Below the pieces are notes generated by a model that was given only the letters and a program-made list of their open reading frames with translations, was not told the origin of the DNA and made no database searches. From contig CANLSF010000004.1 in the NCBI GenBank assembly GCA_947493695.1, forward strand, positions 310,001-374,000: 64,000 bases of DNA. The letters run 5' to 3'. The stretch is from an uncultured Kiloniellaceae bacterium (GTDB lineage Bacteria; Pseudomonadota; Alphaproteobacteria; Kiloniellales; Kiloniellaceae). The translations under genes were made by a program, and so were the position numbers. Shown here piece by piece: positions 24,509 to 32,396 of the stretch (position 1 is its first letter; every line of letters begins with the position of its first letter).

Positions 24509-24808
24509 ATGTGTCACATATTTGCCGGGCAGGATCCCGAGAGTTACGCCTGTCAGACCCGTTCAATGCGGTTGAACGGCCAAAGTACAAGTATTCGACT
24601 TGAGGAGACTTTCTGGACGCTTTTGGAAGAAATCGCCGCGTCCCAGGACATGACCGTGCCCAAGTTTGTTTCCACGCTGCATGATGAAGTTCTGGAGATT
24701 CACGGCGAAGTCAGGAACTTCACGTCCCTGCTCCGCTGTGCCTGTACGGTTTACCTCGACAAGGTAAAGGCCGAAGCGGCCGGCAATGTGGACAGCGCAG
24801 CGGCGTAG
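24509..24808 (+). CDS. Ribbon-helix-helix domain protein
   Basis: Protein of 99 aa of the RHH_4 family common in Alphaproteobacteria. It begins MCHIFAGQDPESY, as many relatives do, then RSMRLNGQSTSIRLEETFW (the beta strand and first helix) and LLEEIAASQDMTVPKFVSTL (second helix). It is probably a DNA-binding or toxin-antitoxin-like regulator; partner unknown. The ATG at 24509 is chosen because GGGAGG lies upstream. It is divergent from the LacI gene. Confidence 0.87.
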   Translation: MCHIFAGQDPESYACQTRSMRLNGQSTSIRLEETFWTLLEEIAASQDMTVPKFVSTLHDEVLEIHGEVRNFTSLLRCACTVYLDKVKAEAAGNVDSAAA

Positions 24809-24976
24809 TATCCCGATAACACCCGAGAGCGTTCCTGGCCGGTTAGACTTCCTGTAACGAAGCGGCGCGGATCTTGTCGGCGGTCCTGATCCACTTAAGT
24901 CTGAAGTGGTACGACCCTGTTTTTTGCGCGCCCAAACGCCACCACGCTGTGTGCGGGCGAGACAGGGAAGCGCAAG

Positions 24977-25372
24977 ATGGCTAAAGCAATTCATTCGATG
25001 ATCCGTGTTCTCGACGAGGCACGCTCAGTCGACTTCTATCAGCGGGCCTTTGGCCTGAGTGTTGCCGATCGATACGATTTCGACGGCTTTACGCTCGTAT
25101 ACCTGCGCAATGACGATGCAGATTTCGAGCTGGAACTGACCATAAACAAAAGCCAGACCGAAGCTTACGAGCACGGCGACGGCTACGGCCATATCGCCTT
25201 CGCGGTTGAAGACCTCGACGCAGAGCATAAGCGTTTCGAGGCATCCGGCCTGGCGCCAAAAGACATCGTCGCGTTCGAACGGGATGGCGCTCTGATGGCG
25301 AAGTTCTTCTTCGTACAAGACCCGGACGGTTACAAAATCGAGGTCCTGCAGCAGCATGGCCGCTACCGGTAA
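24977..25372 (+). CDS. Lactoylglutathione lyase-like VOC protein
   Basis: Glyoxalase I-type protein of 131 aa, cytoplasmic. The two modules carry HSMIRVLDEARSVDFYQRAF and GYGHIAFAVEDLDAEHKRFE, and the closing VQDPDGYKIEVLQ supplies the last metal-binding Glu. In glyoxalase I this fold isomerises the methylglyoxal-glutathione hemithioacetal. Single-residue differences prevent a firm gloA call. AGGGAAG lies upstream of the ATG. Confidence 0.82.
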   Translation: MAKAIHSMIRVLDEARSVDFYQRAFGLSVADRYDFDGFTLVYLRNDDADFELELTINKSQTEAYEHGDGYGHIAFAVEDLDAEHKRFEASGLAPKDIVAFERDGALMAKFFFVQDPDGYKIEVLQQHGRYR

Positions 25373-25466
25373 CGGGTCCAAGTTCCCTGATACAGGCCAA
25401 TTCTCAGAGCCTGCAAAACAACAAAAAATCTAAAAAAACACCGCTATTTCCTTGGGAGGAAAAACA

Positions 25467-26015
25467 ATGAAAACAATCGACAAGAGGCCAAAATTATCAC
25501 GCCGCGGGTTTCTCGCGGCGTCCAGTGGTGCCGCCGTGGGGGTGGCGCTGGTGACCTCTGCTGGCGTGGTCTCCTCGCCTAGCGGCGCCTGGGCAATGGA
25601 GGTCACGGCGCTGAAGCCGGAAACCATGGCAACCCTGATCCAGTTTGCACGCGATATCTATCCTCACGATCAGATCGCCGATCGGCATTACGCCAAGGCG
25701 GTCAAAGGTCATGACGAACAAGCCGCGAAGGACGCTAAACACAAACAGATCATTGAAGAAGGCATTGCAAACCTCGACCGCTTAGCCGTGGAAGCGGGCT
25801 CGCCGAACGGTTACAGCGACATGGGTTGGGAAGCCGATCGTACTGCCATCCTGAATCAAATCTCATCTTCCAACTTCTTCCAGACGATCCGGGGGAACCT
25901 GGTGGTCAGTCTCTATAACCAAAAGGAGATCTGGCCTCTGTTCGGGTTCGAAGGCGCGTCCGCTGACAAGGGCGGATACATCACGCGCGGTTTCGACGAT
26001 ATCGACTGGGTTTAA
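25467..26015 (+). CDS. Tat-exported small subunit of a GMC dehydrogenase
   Basis: Protein of 182 aa resembling the small subunit of membrane gluconate/fructose/sorbitol-type dehydrogenases. The twin-arginine signal SRRGFLAASSG is near residues 12-22 and is followed by a hydrophobic stretch and an AWA cleavage site. It has no cofactor of its own; in known systems it carries the large FAD subunit through the Tat pathway and stabilises it. The ATG at 25467 has GGGAGGA upstream. The large subunit gene follows after 36 bases. The usual cytochrome c subunit gene is missing downstream. Confidence 0.85.
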   Translation: MKTIDKRPKLSRRGFLAASSGAAVGVALVTSAGVVSSPSGAWAMEVTALKPETMATLIQFARDIYPHDQIADRHYAKAVKGHDEQAAKDAKHKQIIEEGIANLDRLAVEAGSPNGYSDMGWEADRTAILNQISSSNFFQTIRGNLVVSLYNQKEIWPLFGFEGASADKGGYITRGFDDIDWV

Positions 26016-26051
26016 GGCGCAGCGCGCCAATACGGAGGTGGAAGAAAAACG

Positions 26052-27623
26052 ATGACTGCGCCATACGAATTAAATGATGATTCTGTTGTTGTGGTAATAG
26101 GATCCGGTGCCGGCGGCGGCACACTTGGCAATGAACTGGCCCAAAAGGGCATCGATGTGGTCGTGCTGGAAGCCGGTGGACGGCACGAATACGACGAATT
26201 CACGAATGACGAATGGGCAAGTTTCGGCCAGTTGGCCTGGCTGGATAACCGGACCACCTCTGGCTCCTGGCTTGTCGCGCGGGATTTTCCGAACCTGCCG
26301 GCCTGGATCGTGAAGGCTGTGGGCGGTTCGACTACGCACTGGGCGGGCGCATCGCTGCGCTTCCAGGAGCATGAGTTCAAGGTCCGTACGACCTATGGCG
26401 AGATTGCCGGCGCCAACCTGTTGGACTGGCCGATTACCCTGAAGGAAATGGAGCCTTATTACGATAAGGCCGAAAACAAGATGGGCGTGACCCGGACCAA
26501 CGGGATTCCGGGCCTGCCGGGCAACAACAACTTCAAGGTCATGAAGGCAGGCGCTGATAAGCTGGGATATAAGGAATGCCATACCGGTCGTATGGCCATT
26601 AATTCTCAGGACCGGGATGGCCGGAACCATTGCCAGCAATCCGGTTTCTGTTTCCAGGGCTGTAAGTTCGGGGCGAAGTGGTCGACGCTTTACACCGAGA
26701 TTCCCAATGGCGAGGCCACCGGTAAGCTCGAGGTCCGCGCAAAGGCGCACGTGCTCCAGATTGAGCATGATGACAGCGGCAAAGTCACTGCTGTGGTCTA
26801 TGCCGATGCCGACGGTAATCAGCAGCGTCAGAAAGCCAGAGCGGTTTGCGTTGCCGGCAACTCCATTGAGAGCCCGCGTCTGCTTCTGAACTCCGCTTCG
26901 TCGAAATACCCGGATGGCCTGGCCAACTCCTCCGGCCAGGTCGGCAAGAACTACATGCGACACATGACCGGTTCGGTGTACGCGGTCTTTGACCGGCCCG
27001 TAAACATGTACCGTGGAACCACAATGGCCGGGATCATCCAGGACGAATCCCGCTTCGATCCCTCGCGGGGATTTGCCGGTGGCTATGAAATGGAAACCCT
27101 GTCGCTCGGCCTACCCTTCATGGCGGCGTTTTTACAGCCGGGGGCCTGGGGGCGTTCCTTTACCTCAGCGCTCGACGCCTACGATCATATGGCCGGGATG
27201 TGGATCGTTGGTGAAGATATGCCGCAGGAAAGCAATGCTATCACCCTGCACGGTGAATCGAAGGATCAGTATGGCTTGCCGGTACCGAACGTGCATTTCG
27301 ACGATCACCCGAACGATGTCGCCATGCGGAATCATGCCTACACGCAGGGGGCCGCGGTTTATGATGCGGTGGGTGCCACGCGGACCTTCCCGACACCACC
27401 CTACCCTTCGACCCATAACCTCGGTACGAACAGGATGAGTGCGAAGGCTTCTGACGGTGTCGTGAATGCTCACGGACAAACCCATGACATCAAGAACCTC
27501 TTTATATCGGATGGCAGTCAGTTCACGACCGGCGCCGCGGAGAATCCAACCCTGACGATCGTGGCACTCGCGATCCGTCAGGCGGACTTCATCGCCGCGC
27601 AGATGGCAAAAGGAGAGCTCTGA
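26052..27623 (+). CDS. GMC-type FAD oxidoreductase, large subunit
   Basis: FAD-dependent dehydrogenase of 523 aa. The FAD-binding motif VVVIGSGAGGGTLGNELA (about 13-30) is near the N-terminus, and the C-terminal catalytic part has THNLGTNRM and FISDGSQFTTGAAENPTLTI, the region with the active-site His and Asn. A four-Cys segment (CQQSGFCFQGC) is present, as in some gluconate-dehydrogenase-like enzymes. It likely oxidises a sugar or polyol in the periplasm after piggy-back export with the Tat-signal subunit encoded just upstream. The GGAGGTGG ribosome binding site is strong. A terminator follows at 27721, so the operon has two genes only. Confidence 0.88.
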   Translation: MTAPYELNDDSVVVVIGSGAGGGTLGNELAQKGIDVVVLEAGGRHEYDEFTNDEWASFGQLAWLDNRTTSGSWLVARDFPNLPAWIVKAVGGSTTHWAGASLRFQEHEFKVRTTYGEIAGANLLDWPITLKEMEPYYDKAENKMGVTRTNGIPGLPGNNNFKVMKAGADKLGYKECHTGRMAINSQDRDGRNHCQQSGFCFQGCKFGAKWSTLYTEIPNGEATGKLEVRAKAHVLQIEHDDSGKVTAVVYADADGNQQRQKARAVCVAGNSIESPRLLLNSASSKYPDGLANSSGQVGKNYMRHMTGSVYAVFDRPVNMYRGTTMAGIIQDESRFDPSRGFAGGYEMETLSLGLPFMAAFLQPGAWGRSFTSALDAYDHMAGMWIVGEDMPQESNAITLHGESKDQYGLPVPNVHFDDHPNDVAMRNHAYTQGAAVYDAVGATRTFPTPPYPSTHNLGTNRMSAKASDGVVNAHGQTHDIKNLFISDGSQFTTGAAENPTLTIVALAIRQADFIAAQMAKGEL

Positions 27624-27986
27624 CATCCTTGCGAACAGGCGAGTGCCTGAGTTCAGGCGTCCAGGAGTGAAATTGGCTGCTTGAGCTTTTTCCTGGCAAA
27701 ATGAAAGTGATCGTGTTCTGGGCCGGTTCTCTTTTGAGAGCCGGCCTTTTTTCTTTCCCGATCACTCGGCATGCGCCCGTGAGAGCGAGTGATTACGCTT
27801 TTGCGAAACTCAAACTCTCTGTTGCGCAAGCATCTCTGACACAAATCGGTCACGAGAATTGGCTATATCTTTGTTGAAAATTGCCCCGGTTGTCATCATC
27901 ATCGGAAACGCTTTCGGCTATGGGGATTTGGTTGATTTAAGCAATTTAAACATCGGCGCACGTAGACTCCTTTATGGAATTTAGTA
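27624..27986. other. Intergenic region
   Basis: 363 bases holding the terminator of the GMC operon (27721-27752) and the upstream region of the arylsulfotransferase gene. Two TTAA words at 27937 and 27946 are five bases apart, not the CtrA spacing. No ORF is supported. Confidence 0.55.
27721..27752 (+). terminator. Rho-independent terminator of the GMC operon
   Basis: An 11-bp stem GGCCGGTTCTC / GAGAGCCGGCC (one G-T wobble) with a TTTT loop is followed by six T. It lies about 100 bases after the dehydrogenase stop codon. Confidence 0.85.
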
Positions 27987-29300
27987 ATGAACTTCGTTCA
28001 GCGCGCCGGTATTTTTTATTTATTTGCAGTTCTGTTTGTCGGTTGGGGCGTTGCTATCGGAAAGTACCAGTTCTTTCCTTACGCCGTACTTAAAGACGTT
28101 CAGGATTTTGTCGTTGGCGACCCAACCGAAGACACAGATGTATTTAGCAAGCTCAGAAACGATTTCGATATCGCACCAGAGCGTCAGCTGCATAGAGTCG
28201 TGCCTTCGCCGGGGCGTAACTTCGTTGAATTGCCAATCGAAGGACTGCGGGAGCGACGCGACCTGCCCCGCCTGTTTCTCAAGGAGGGTCAGGCACCCGG
28301 CTATCGCGTAATCTTCGGAGCGTTTGATTTTGAAGAGCACTTCTGGGGCGCGATCCTTCTTGATAACAGGGGTGAGATTGTTCACCGCTGGCATTTGACC
28401 ACCGAGGATCAGCCCTTCAACGAGACCGACGATATCCTCAAGAACCTCTACGGCGTGTCGATCCTGCCTGATGCCTCGATCATCTTCACCATGCAGGAAA
28501 AGAGCGGCGGTATCGTCAAGGTCGATGCCTGCAGCCAGCCTGTCTGGACGCTTGAGGGGAAATATCACCATACGATTTCCCTGACCGATGAGAATTCCTT
28601 CTGGACCTTCGGCGGCAAACAGAAAGATTTCGATCACCTTTTGCACCATGTCGACGTCGACAGCGGGAAAATCCTCAAGACCATCGACATGCAGGAAGTA
28701 CGGCTTAAAAACGCCGATACACATATCTTTGACCTGCAGGTGGAGAATGGTGTGGCCGACGCCGTTCATGGGAACGACATCGAAGCCCTTACCGCTGAGA
28801 GAGCCGCCGCCTTCCCGGGATTCGAGAAAGGCGATCTGCTGATTTCTTTCCGGACCACCAATCTGGTTTTCGTTCTGGATCCCGAGAGTTTGAAGATCAA
28901 GTGGTGGCGGGTCGGTCCCTGGGATCGCCAGCACGACCCGGACTGGAATGCGGACGGTACGTTCTCGGTGTTCAGCAACAATGAACGCGGCGTCGGGAAA
29001 CACTCCAATATCATTGTCATTGACCCGAAGACCTTTGCTTTTCGCACTTTACTCGACGGCGAAAAGTACGATTTCCGCTCCACTTTCAACGGCATGCATC
29101 AGATCACGGATCACGGATCGCTGCTGATAAGCAGTGGCCTCCAGGGTCGTATGTTTGAAGTGGACCAGCACGGTGAAGTCATCTTCGACTTCATCAACAG
29201 CTACTCCTGGGAACATGACCGGGCTTTACGCGTTTCCGAAGCCCGCTATCTCGAGAGTAACTTTTTCAGCTTTGAAGGATTTCCATCATGCGAAAACTGA
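27987..29300 (+). CDS. Arylsulfotransferase family protein (ASST-like)
   Basis: Protein of 437 aa with one N-terminal membrane anchor (about 8-25) and a beta-propeller body matching the arylsulfotransferase family, which in known members moves sulfate between phenols in the periplasm without PAPS. Typical features are the repeated GEIVHRW-type strand, NLYGVSILPDASIIFTM, HHTISLTDENSFW and GMHQITDHGSLLISS, with conserved His residues in the propeller. It heads a four-gene unit: its stop is overlapped by the next gene start. Neighbours include a PAPS-type sulfotransferase, so sulfate transfer to envelope material is a reasonable reading. The acceptor is unknown. Confidence 0.82.
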   Translation: MNFVQRAGIFYLFAVLFVGWGVAIGKYQFFPYAVLKDVQDFVVGDPTEDTDVFSKLRNDFDIAPERQLHRVVPSPGRNFVELPIEGLRERRDLPRLFLKEGQAPGYRVIFGAFDFEEHFWGAILLDNRGEIVHRWHLTTEDQPFNETDDILKNLYGVSILPDASIIFTMQEKSGGIVKVDACSQPVWTLEGKYHHTISLTDENSFWTFGGKQKDFDHLLHHVDVDSGKILKTIDMQEVRLKNADTHIFDLQVENGVADAVHGNDIEALTAERAAAFPGFEKGDLLISFRTTNLVFVLDPESLKIKWWRVGPWDRQHDPDWNADGTFSVFSNNERGVGKHSNIIVIDPKTFAFRTLLDGEKYDFRSTFNGMHQITDHGSLLISSGLQGRMFEVDQHGEVIFDFINSYSWEHDRALRVSEARYLESNFFSFEGFPSCEN

Positions 29301-29506
29301 TTGCCTTTCTGATTGGCGGCCTTGTAATGACGGCCGCAGGAGCCGCGCAGGCATATGTTGGCCCCGGTCTTGGCCTCGGCGCGCTGGGTGCTATTCTCGG
29401 AGTTGTTCTCTCGGTGGTTCTGGCGCTCTTTGCCATCTTCTGGTACCCGCTGAAGCGTATGTTCAAGAAGAAAGCACCGCCCCGTAAGGCTGAGAAGGAA
29501 GCGTGA
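29288..29506 (+). CDS. Small membrane protein, YxxPG type
   Basis: A 72-residue protein. It has a signal peptide (1-22, AAQA cleavage) and a predicted mature N-terminus YVGPGLGLG, then one Gly/Val-rich membrane span (about 30-52) and a strongly basic tail (LKRMFKKKAPPRK). The layout is the same as in the protein at 6650-6886: mature start Tyr-x-x-Pro-Gly-x-Gly, single span, W near the membrane exit and a basic tail. It overlaps the arylsulfotransferase gene by 13 bases and the next gene by 4. Function unknown. Confidence 0.8.
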   Translation: MRKLIAFLIGGLVMTAAGAAQAYVGPGLGLGALGAILGVVLSVVLALFAIFWYPLKRMFKKKAPPRKAEKEA

Positions 29507-29880
29507 ACTACTTTCTCGTTAGTCTTGCCAGCTTTATTGCGGTTGAGCTTTTTGTCCGCTTGCCGGTGATTGATCAGGTTCATCAGCTCTTCGGGACCAC
29601 GCATAAAGCGGGACACATCATAACTGCGCGTGCTGTCTCCGATCATTGGAAAGAGCGTGTGATGCTGCGCTACGCGCGGGAGATTATGCTCAGCAGTGTA
29701 AAGCTCGTGATATTCATGACGGGCGTGCTGTGCCTTGCTGTTCTGCCTGCATTTCTGGTGAGAGAGCTTGTCGATCCGGGTCTTTCGATCGAGGCCCTTT
29801 TCTCCAGCTGGACGGCAGTCGGAGTCTCCCTCGTCGCTGCGACAGCCTATTATGTGCTGAGAGCGCGCTTTGCCCGATAG
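29503..29880 (+). CDS. Hypothetical inner-membrane protein
   Basis: Protein of 125 aa with three likely membrane spans (about 3-20, 66-87, 97-118) and a polar cytoplasmic or periplasmic segment between the first two (TTHKAGHIITARAVSDHWKER). No family is recognised. It starts with GTG overlapping the stop of the small YxxPG gene and overlaps the sulfotransferase gene start by 11 bases, so it is part of the same operon and perhaps of one membrane complex. Confidence 0.72.
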   Translation: MNYFLVSLASFIAVELFVRLPVIDQVHQLFGTTHKAGHIITARAVSDHWKERVMLRYAREIMLSSVKLVIFMTGVLCLAVLPAFLVRELVDPGLSIEALFSSWTAVGVSLVAATAYYVLRARFAR

Positions 29881-30928
29881 CGACTATGGAACCACGTCGA
29901 AGCTGTTGCATCGGCTGGCCCTGGCAACGCCGTTCGTAGCGCAGGCCTCCCATGACCTGGAGAGCATGCTCAACAGGCAGAGCAGCGGCGCGCGGAATGG
30001 GCGACATGTGTTCGTTGCCGGGCTGGCACGAGCCGGAACCACGGTTCTGATGCGCAGTCTCTATCGGTCAGGAGAGTTCCGCTCCCTCACCTACCGTGAC
30101 ATGCCCTTTGTTCTGATGCCCAAGACCTGGTCGGGCATATCTTCGCTTTTTCGACGACACAAAGCAGAGGAAGAGCGCGCGCACGGCGATCGGGTAATGG
30201 TGAATTTCGACAGCCCGGAGGCTTTCGAAGAGGTGTTCTGGCGAAGTTTTTGCGGTGACGAATATATTTATGACACTGCATTGAAACCTCACCACCCGGG
30301 CGAAGAGACGATTGAGCAGTTCCAGCGTTTCGTCGGTAATGTCTTAACATCAAACGAGAGTGACGGTCGGGAGCGTTATCTTTCCAAGAACAACAATAAC
30401 CTCTTGCGCCTTCCCGCCATTGCCGAGGCCTTTCCGAAGGCTGTGATCTTTATCCCCTTTCGTGAACCGTTTCAGCACGCATTTTCGCTGAAGAAACAGC
30501 ACGAGCTTTTCCTTTCGACTCATGCGCAGGACCATTTTTCACTTGATTACATGAATTGGCTCGGCCATCACGAATTCGGCGGCAACCATCGGCCTTTCCG
30601 TTTCGGTGAGAGCGGTCTGACGCTTGAGGATTACAGACCGGATAGCCTTGAATACTGGCTCTGTTGCTGGGCGGATAGCTATGCCTATGTGCTCAACCAC
30701 CTGCCGGCTGCCGCGCGCCTCATTTCCTATGAAGACCTTTGCGGAACGACCAATCGAGAGCGGTCGCGTCTGCGCGAACATGCGGGTCTGGCCCTGGAAG
30801 GAGACGCAAACCTGTTCCAGTTCGCTAAGGCAAAATCCCATGCGACACCGGAAGTGAATCTCATAGTCAAAACGCGGGTTTGCGAGATCTATTCAGCCCT
30901 TCAAAACGCCCGTCCATCGGCTGGTTGA
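29870..30928 (+). CDS. PAPS-type sulfotransferase
   Basis: Sulfotransferase of 352 aa, cytoplasmic. The 5'-phosphosulfate-binding loop is VAGLARAGTTVLMRSL (about residues 48-63), and the 3'-phosphate-binding strand and helix is VIFIPFREPFQHAFSL (about 183-198). The family moves sulfate from PAPS to carbohydrate, lipid or peptide hydroxyls. The TTG start at 29870 lies within the end of the previous gene. It closes the arylsulfotransferase operon, so two unrelated sulfate-transfer chemistries, one cytoplasmic and one periplasmic, are encoded together with two small membrane proteins. The acceptor is unknown. Confidence 0.82.
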   Translation: MPDSDYGTTSKLLHRLALATPFVAQASHDLESMLNRQSSGARNGRHVFVAGLARAGTTVLMRSLYRSGEFRSLTYRDMPFVLMPKTWSGISSLFRRHKAEEERAHGDRVMVNFDSPEAFEEVFWRSFCGDEYIYDTALKPHHPGEETIEQFQRFVGNVLTSNESDGRERYLSKNNNNLLRLPAIAEAFPKAVIFIPFREPFQHAFSLKKQHELFLSTHAQDHFSLDYMNWLGHHEFGGNHRPFRFGESGLTLEDYRPDSLEYWLCCWADSYAYVLNHLPAAARLISYEDLCGTTNRERSRLREHAGLALEGDANLFQFAKAKSHATPEVNLIVKTRVCEIYSALQNARPSAG

Positions 30929-31048
30929 GTTTAGGAGCTATCAGGGGATTTGCTCCGTCTCCGATCATGAAGAAACATTAAGAATAGTTCATGATGGCGA
31001 AAGCTTCGTGACAATGGCTTTTTGTTAGCCTCCAGATACAGTAGGCAA

Positions 31049-31660
31049 ATGACAGAGAGCAGTTTTATGAGAGAGTTTAAGGCCTGGCGCCTCGCCGCCG
31101 CATTGAGCGTCGTGACACTTGTGGGTGATGTGTCGGCTGCGGATTTTGAGCACGACGACGCCCTGGCGCTGATCGAACTGATCGATACCCTGAACCAGGA
31201 AGCGCTGAGCTTGCCTCAGGCAATCGAGGTCGCGTTGAAAGAGCAACCCGGTCTGGTGCAGGAGGCGCGGGTGGAATGGAATGATGAACGCATCCATTTC
31301 GAAATTGAAATCACCAGCGGTCGCGATGTCTACCAACTCGAAATCGATCCGACCGAAAGCAAGGTGCGCGATCAGGGGCTGAACCTGGGCGAGACGGTTG
31401 TAAACCATATGGCGTCCAGCGGCGATTTCATATTTGGCGGCAATAGTTTATCGGCGGAACGGCAAGACGAAATTACGGCGATGCTGAAGGCTGGATTGGC
31501 TCAAATTGAAGGTAAGCCGATTGCCCTCTCGCTTGAAGAAGAGCGCGGCAGAATTTTCTACGAAGTCCAAACGCTAGACAAAGGGCGTCTCTCGACGGCT
31601 GTCATCAGTGGTCAGACCGGTAAAATCATTTTTTACCGGCACTATTCGAATGACGGCTAG
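31049..31660 (+). CDS. PepSY-domain periplasmic protein
   Basis: Exported protein of about 203 aa. A signal peptide is present, cleaved near GDVSAA. Two PepSY-like units follow: one with SLPQAIEVALKEQPG and VYQLEIDPTESKV, and one with GKPIALSLEEERGRIFYEVQ and AVISGQTGKIIF. PepSY proteins often sit beside two-component genes and may inhibit proteases or bind peptides or metals. It overlaps or abuts the response-regulator gene. The start could be ATG at 31049 or 31067. Confidence 0.78.
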   Translation: MTESSFMREFKAWRLAAALSVVTLVGDVSAADFEHDDALALIELIDTLNQEALSLPQAIEVALKEQPGLVQEARVEWNDERIHFEIEITSGRDVYQLEIDPTESKVRDQGLNLGETVVNHMASSGDFIFGGNSLSAERQDEITAMLKAGLAQIEGKPIALSLEEERGRIFYEVQTLDKGRLSTAVISGQTGKIIFYRHYSNDG

Positions 31661-31721
31661 CGCGCAAAAGACTCCTGAAGATGCAGTCGTCGTTTCCCAG
31701 CAGGCCGGAATAGTTACCCCT

Positions 31722-32396
31722 ATGCGCGTTTTAGTGATCGAAGATGACCGGCAGGTCGCGGACTTTGTGGTTAAAGGACTGAAGGAAAACGGTTTTGCGG
31801 TCGATGCTGCCTATGATGGACGGGATGGCCTCTTTATGGCTGCCAGCGAACCCTATGATGTCATCGTGCTGGATCGCATGCTGCCCCAAGTCGATGGTCT
31901 GAGTTTGCTTAAAACCCTGCGCGCAGCCGATGTCGAGGTCCCGGTCCTCATTCTGAGCGCTATGGGCGAAGTCAACGACCGGGTCGAGGGGCTGCGGGCA
32001 GGCGGTGACGACTACATGTCCAAACCCTTCTCGATTACGGAACTTGTGACCCGGGTTCAGGTTCTGCTCAAGCGGCAGGTGAGCCATGGAAGCGAGACAC
32101 TGCTTCAGGTCGGCAGCCTTTCGGTTGACCTTCTGACCCGAAGAGCCAGCCGGCAGGGCAAGAACATCGACTTGAAGCCCAGGGAGTTTCAGTTGCTGGA
32201 ATTCCTGATGCGGCATGCCGGCCAGATCGTGACCCGCACTATGATACTCGAGCATGTCTGGGACTATAATTTCGATCCGCAAACCAATGTCATAGACGTT
32301 CACATCAGCCGCCTGCGCAATAAAATCGACAAGGGCTTCTCGTCGAGCCTGTTACAGACCGTACGGGGAGCGGGCTATTCAATTCGGGAAAACTAA
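31722..32396 (+). CDS. OmpR-family response regulator
   Basis: Two-component response regulator of 224 aa. The receiver domain starts MRVLVIEDDRQVADFVV, has the phospho-acceptor Asp in DVIVLDRMLPQVDG and the conserved Lys in DYMSKPFSITELV. The C-terminal winged helix has DLKPREFQLLEFLMRHAGQIVTR and TNVIDVHISRLRNKID. An upstream ATG at 31650 would add 24 residues and overlap the PepSY gene; the later ATG fits the family length. The partner kinase gene overlaps its end. Confidence 0.9.
   Translation: MRVLVIEDDRQVADFVVKGLKENGFAVDAAYDGRDGLFMAASEPYDVIVLDRMLPQVDGLSLLKTLRAADVEVPVLILSAMGEVNDRVEGLRAGGDDYMSKPFSITELVTRVQVLLKRQVSHGSETLLQVGSLSVDLLTRRASRQGKNIDLKPREFQLLEFLMRHAGQIVTRTMILEHVWDYNFDPQTNVIDVHISRLRNKIDKGFSSSLLQTVRGAGYSIREN

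Noticed and set aside
27937-27949. Pair of TTAA words before the arylsulfotransferase gene
   Set aside because: Spacing is five bases, not seven, so it is not a CtrA box.
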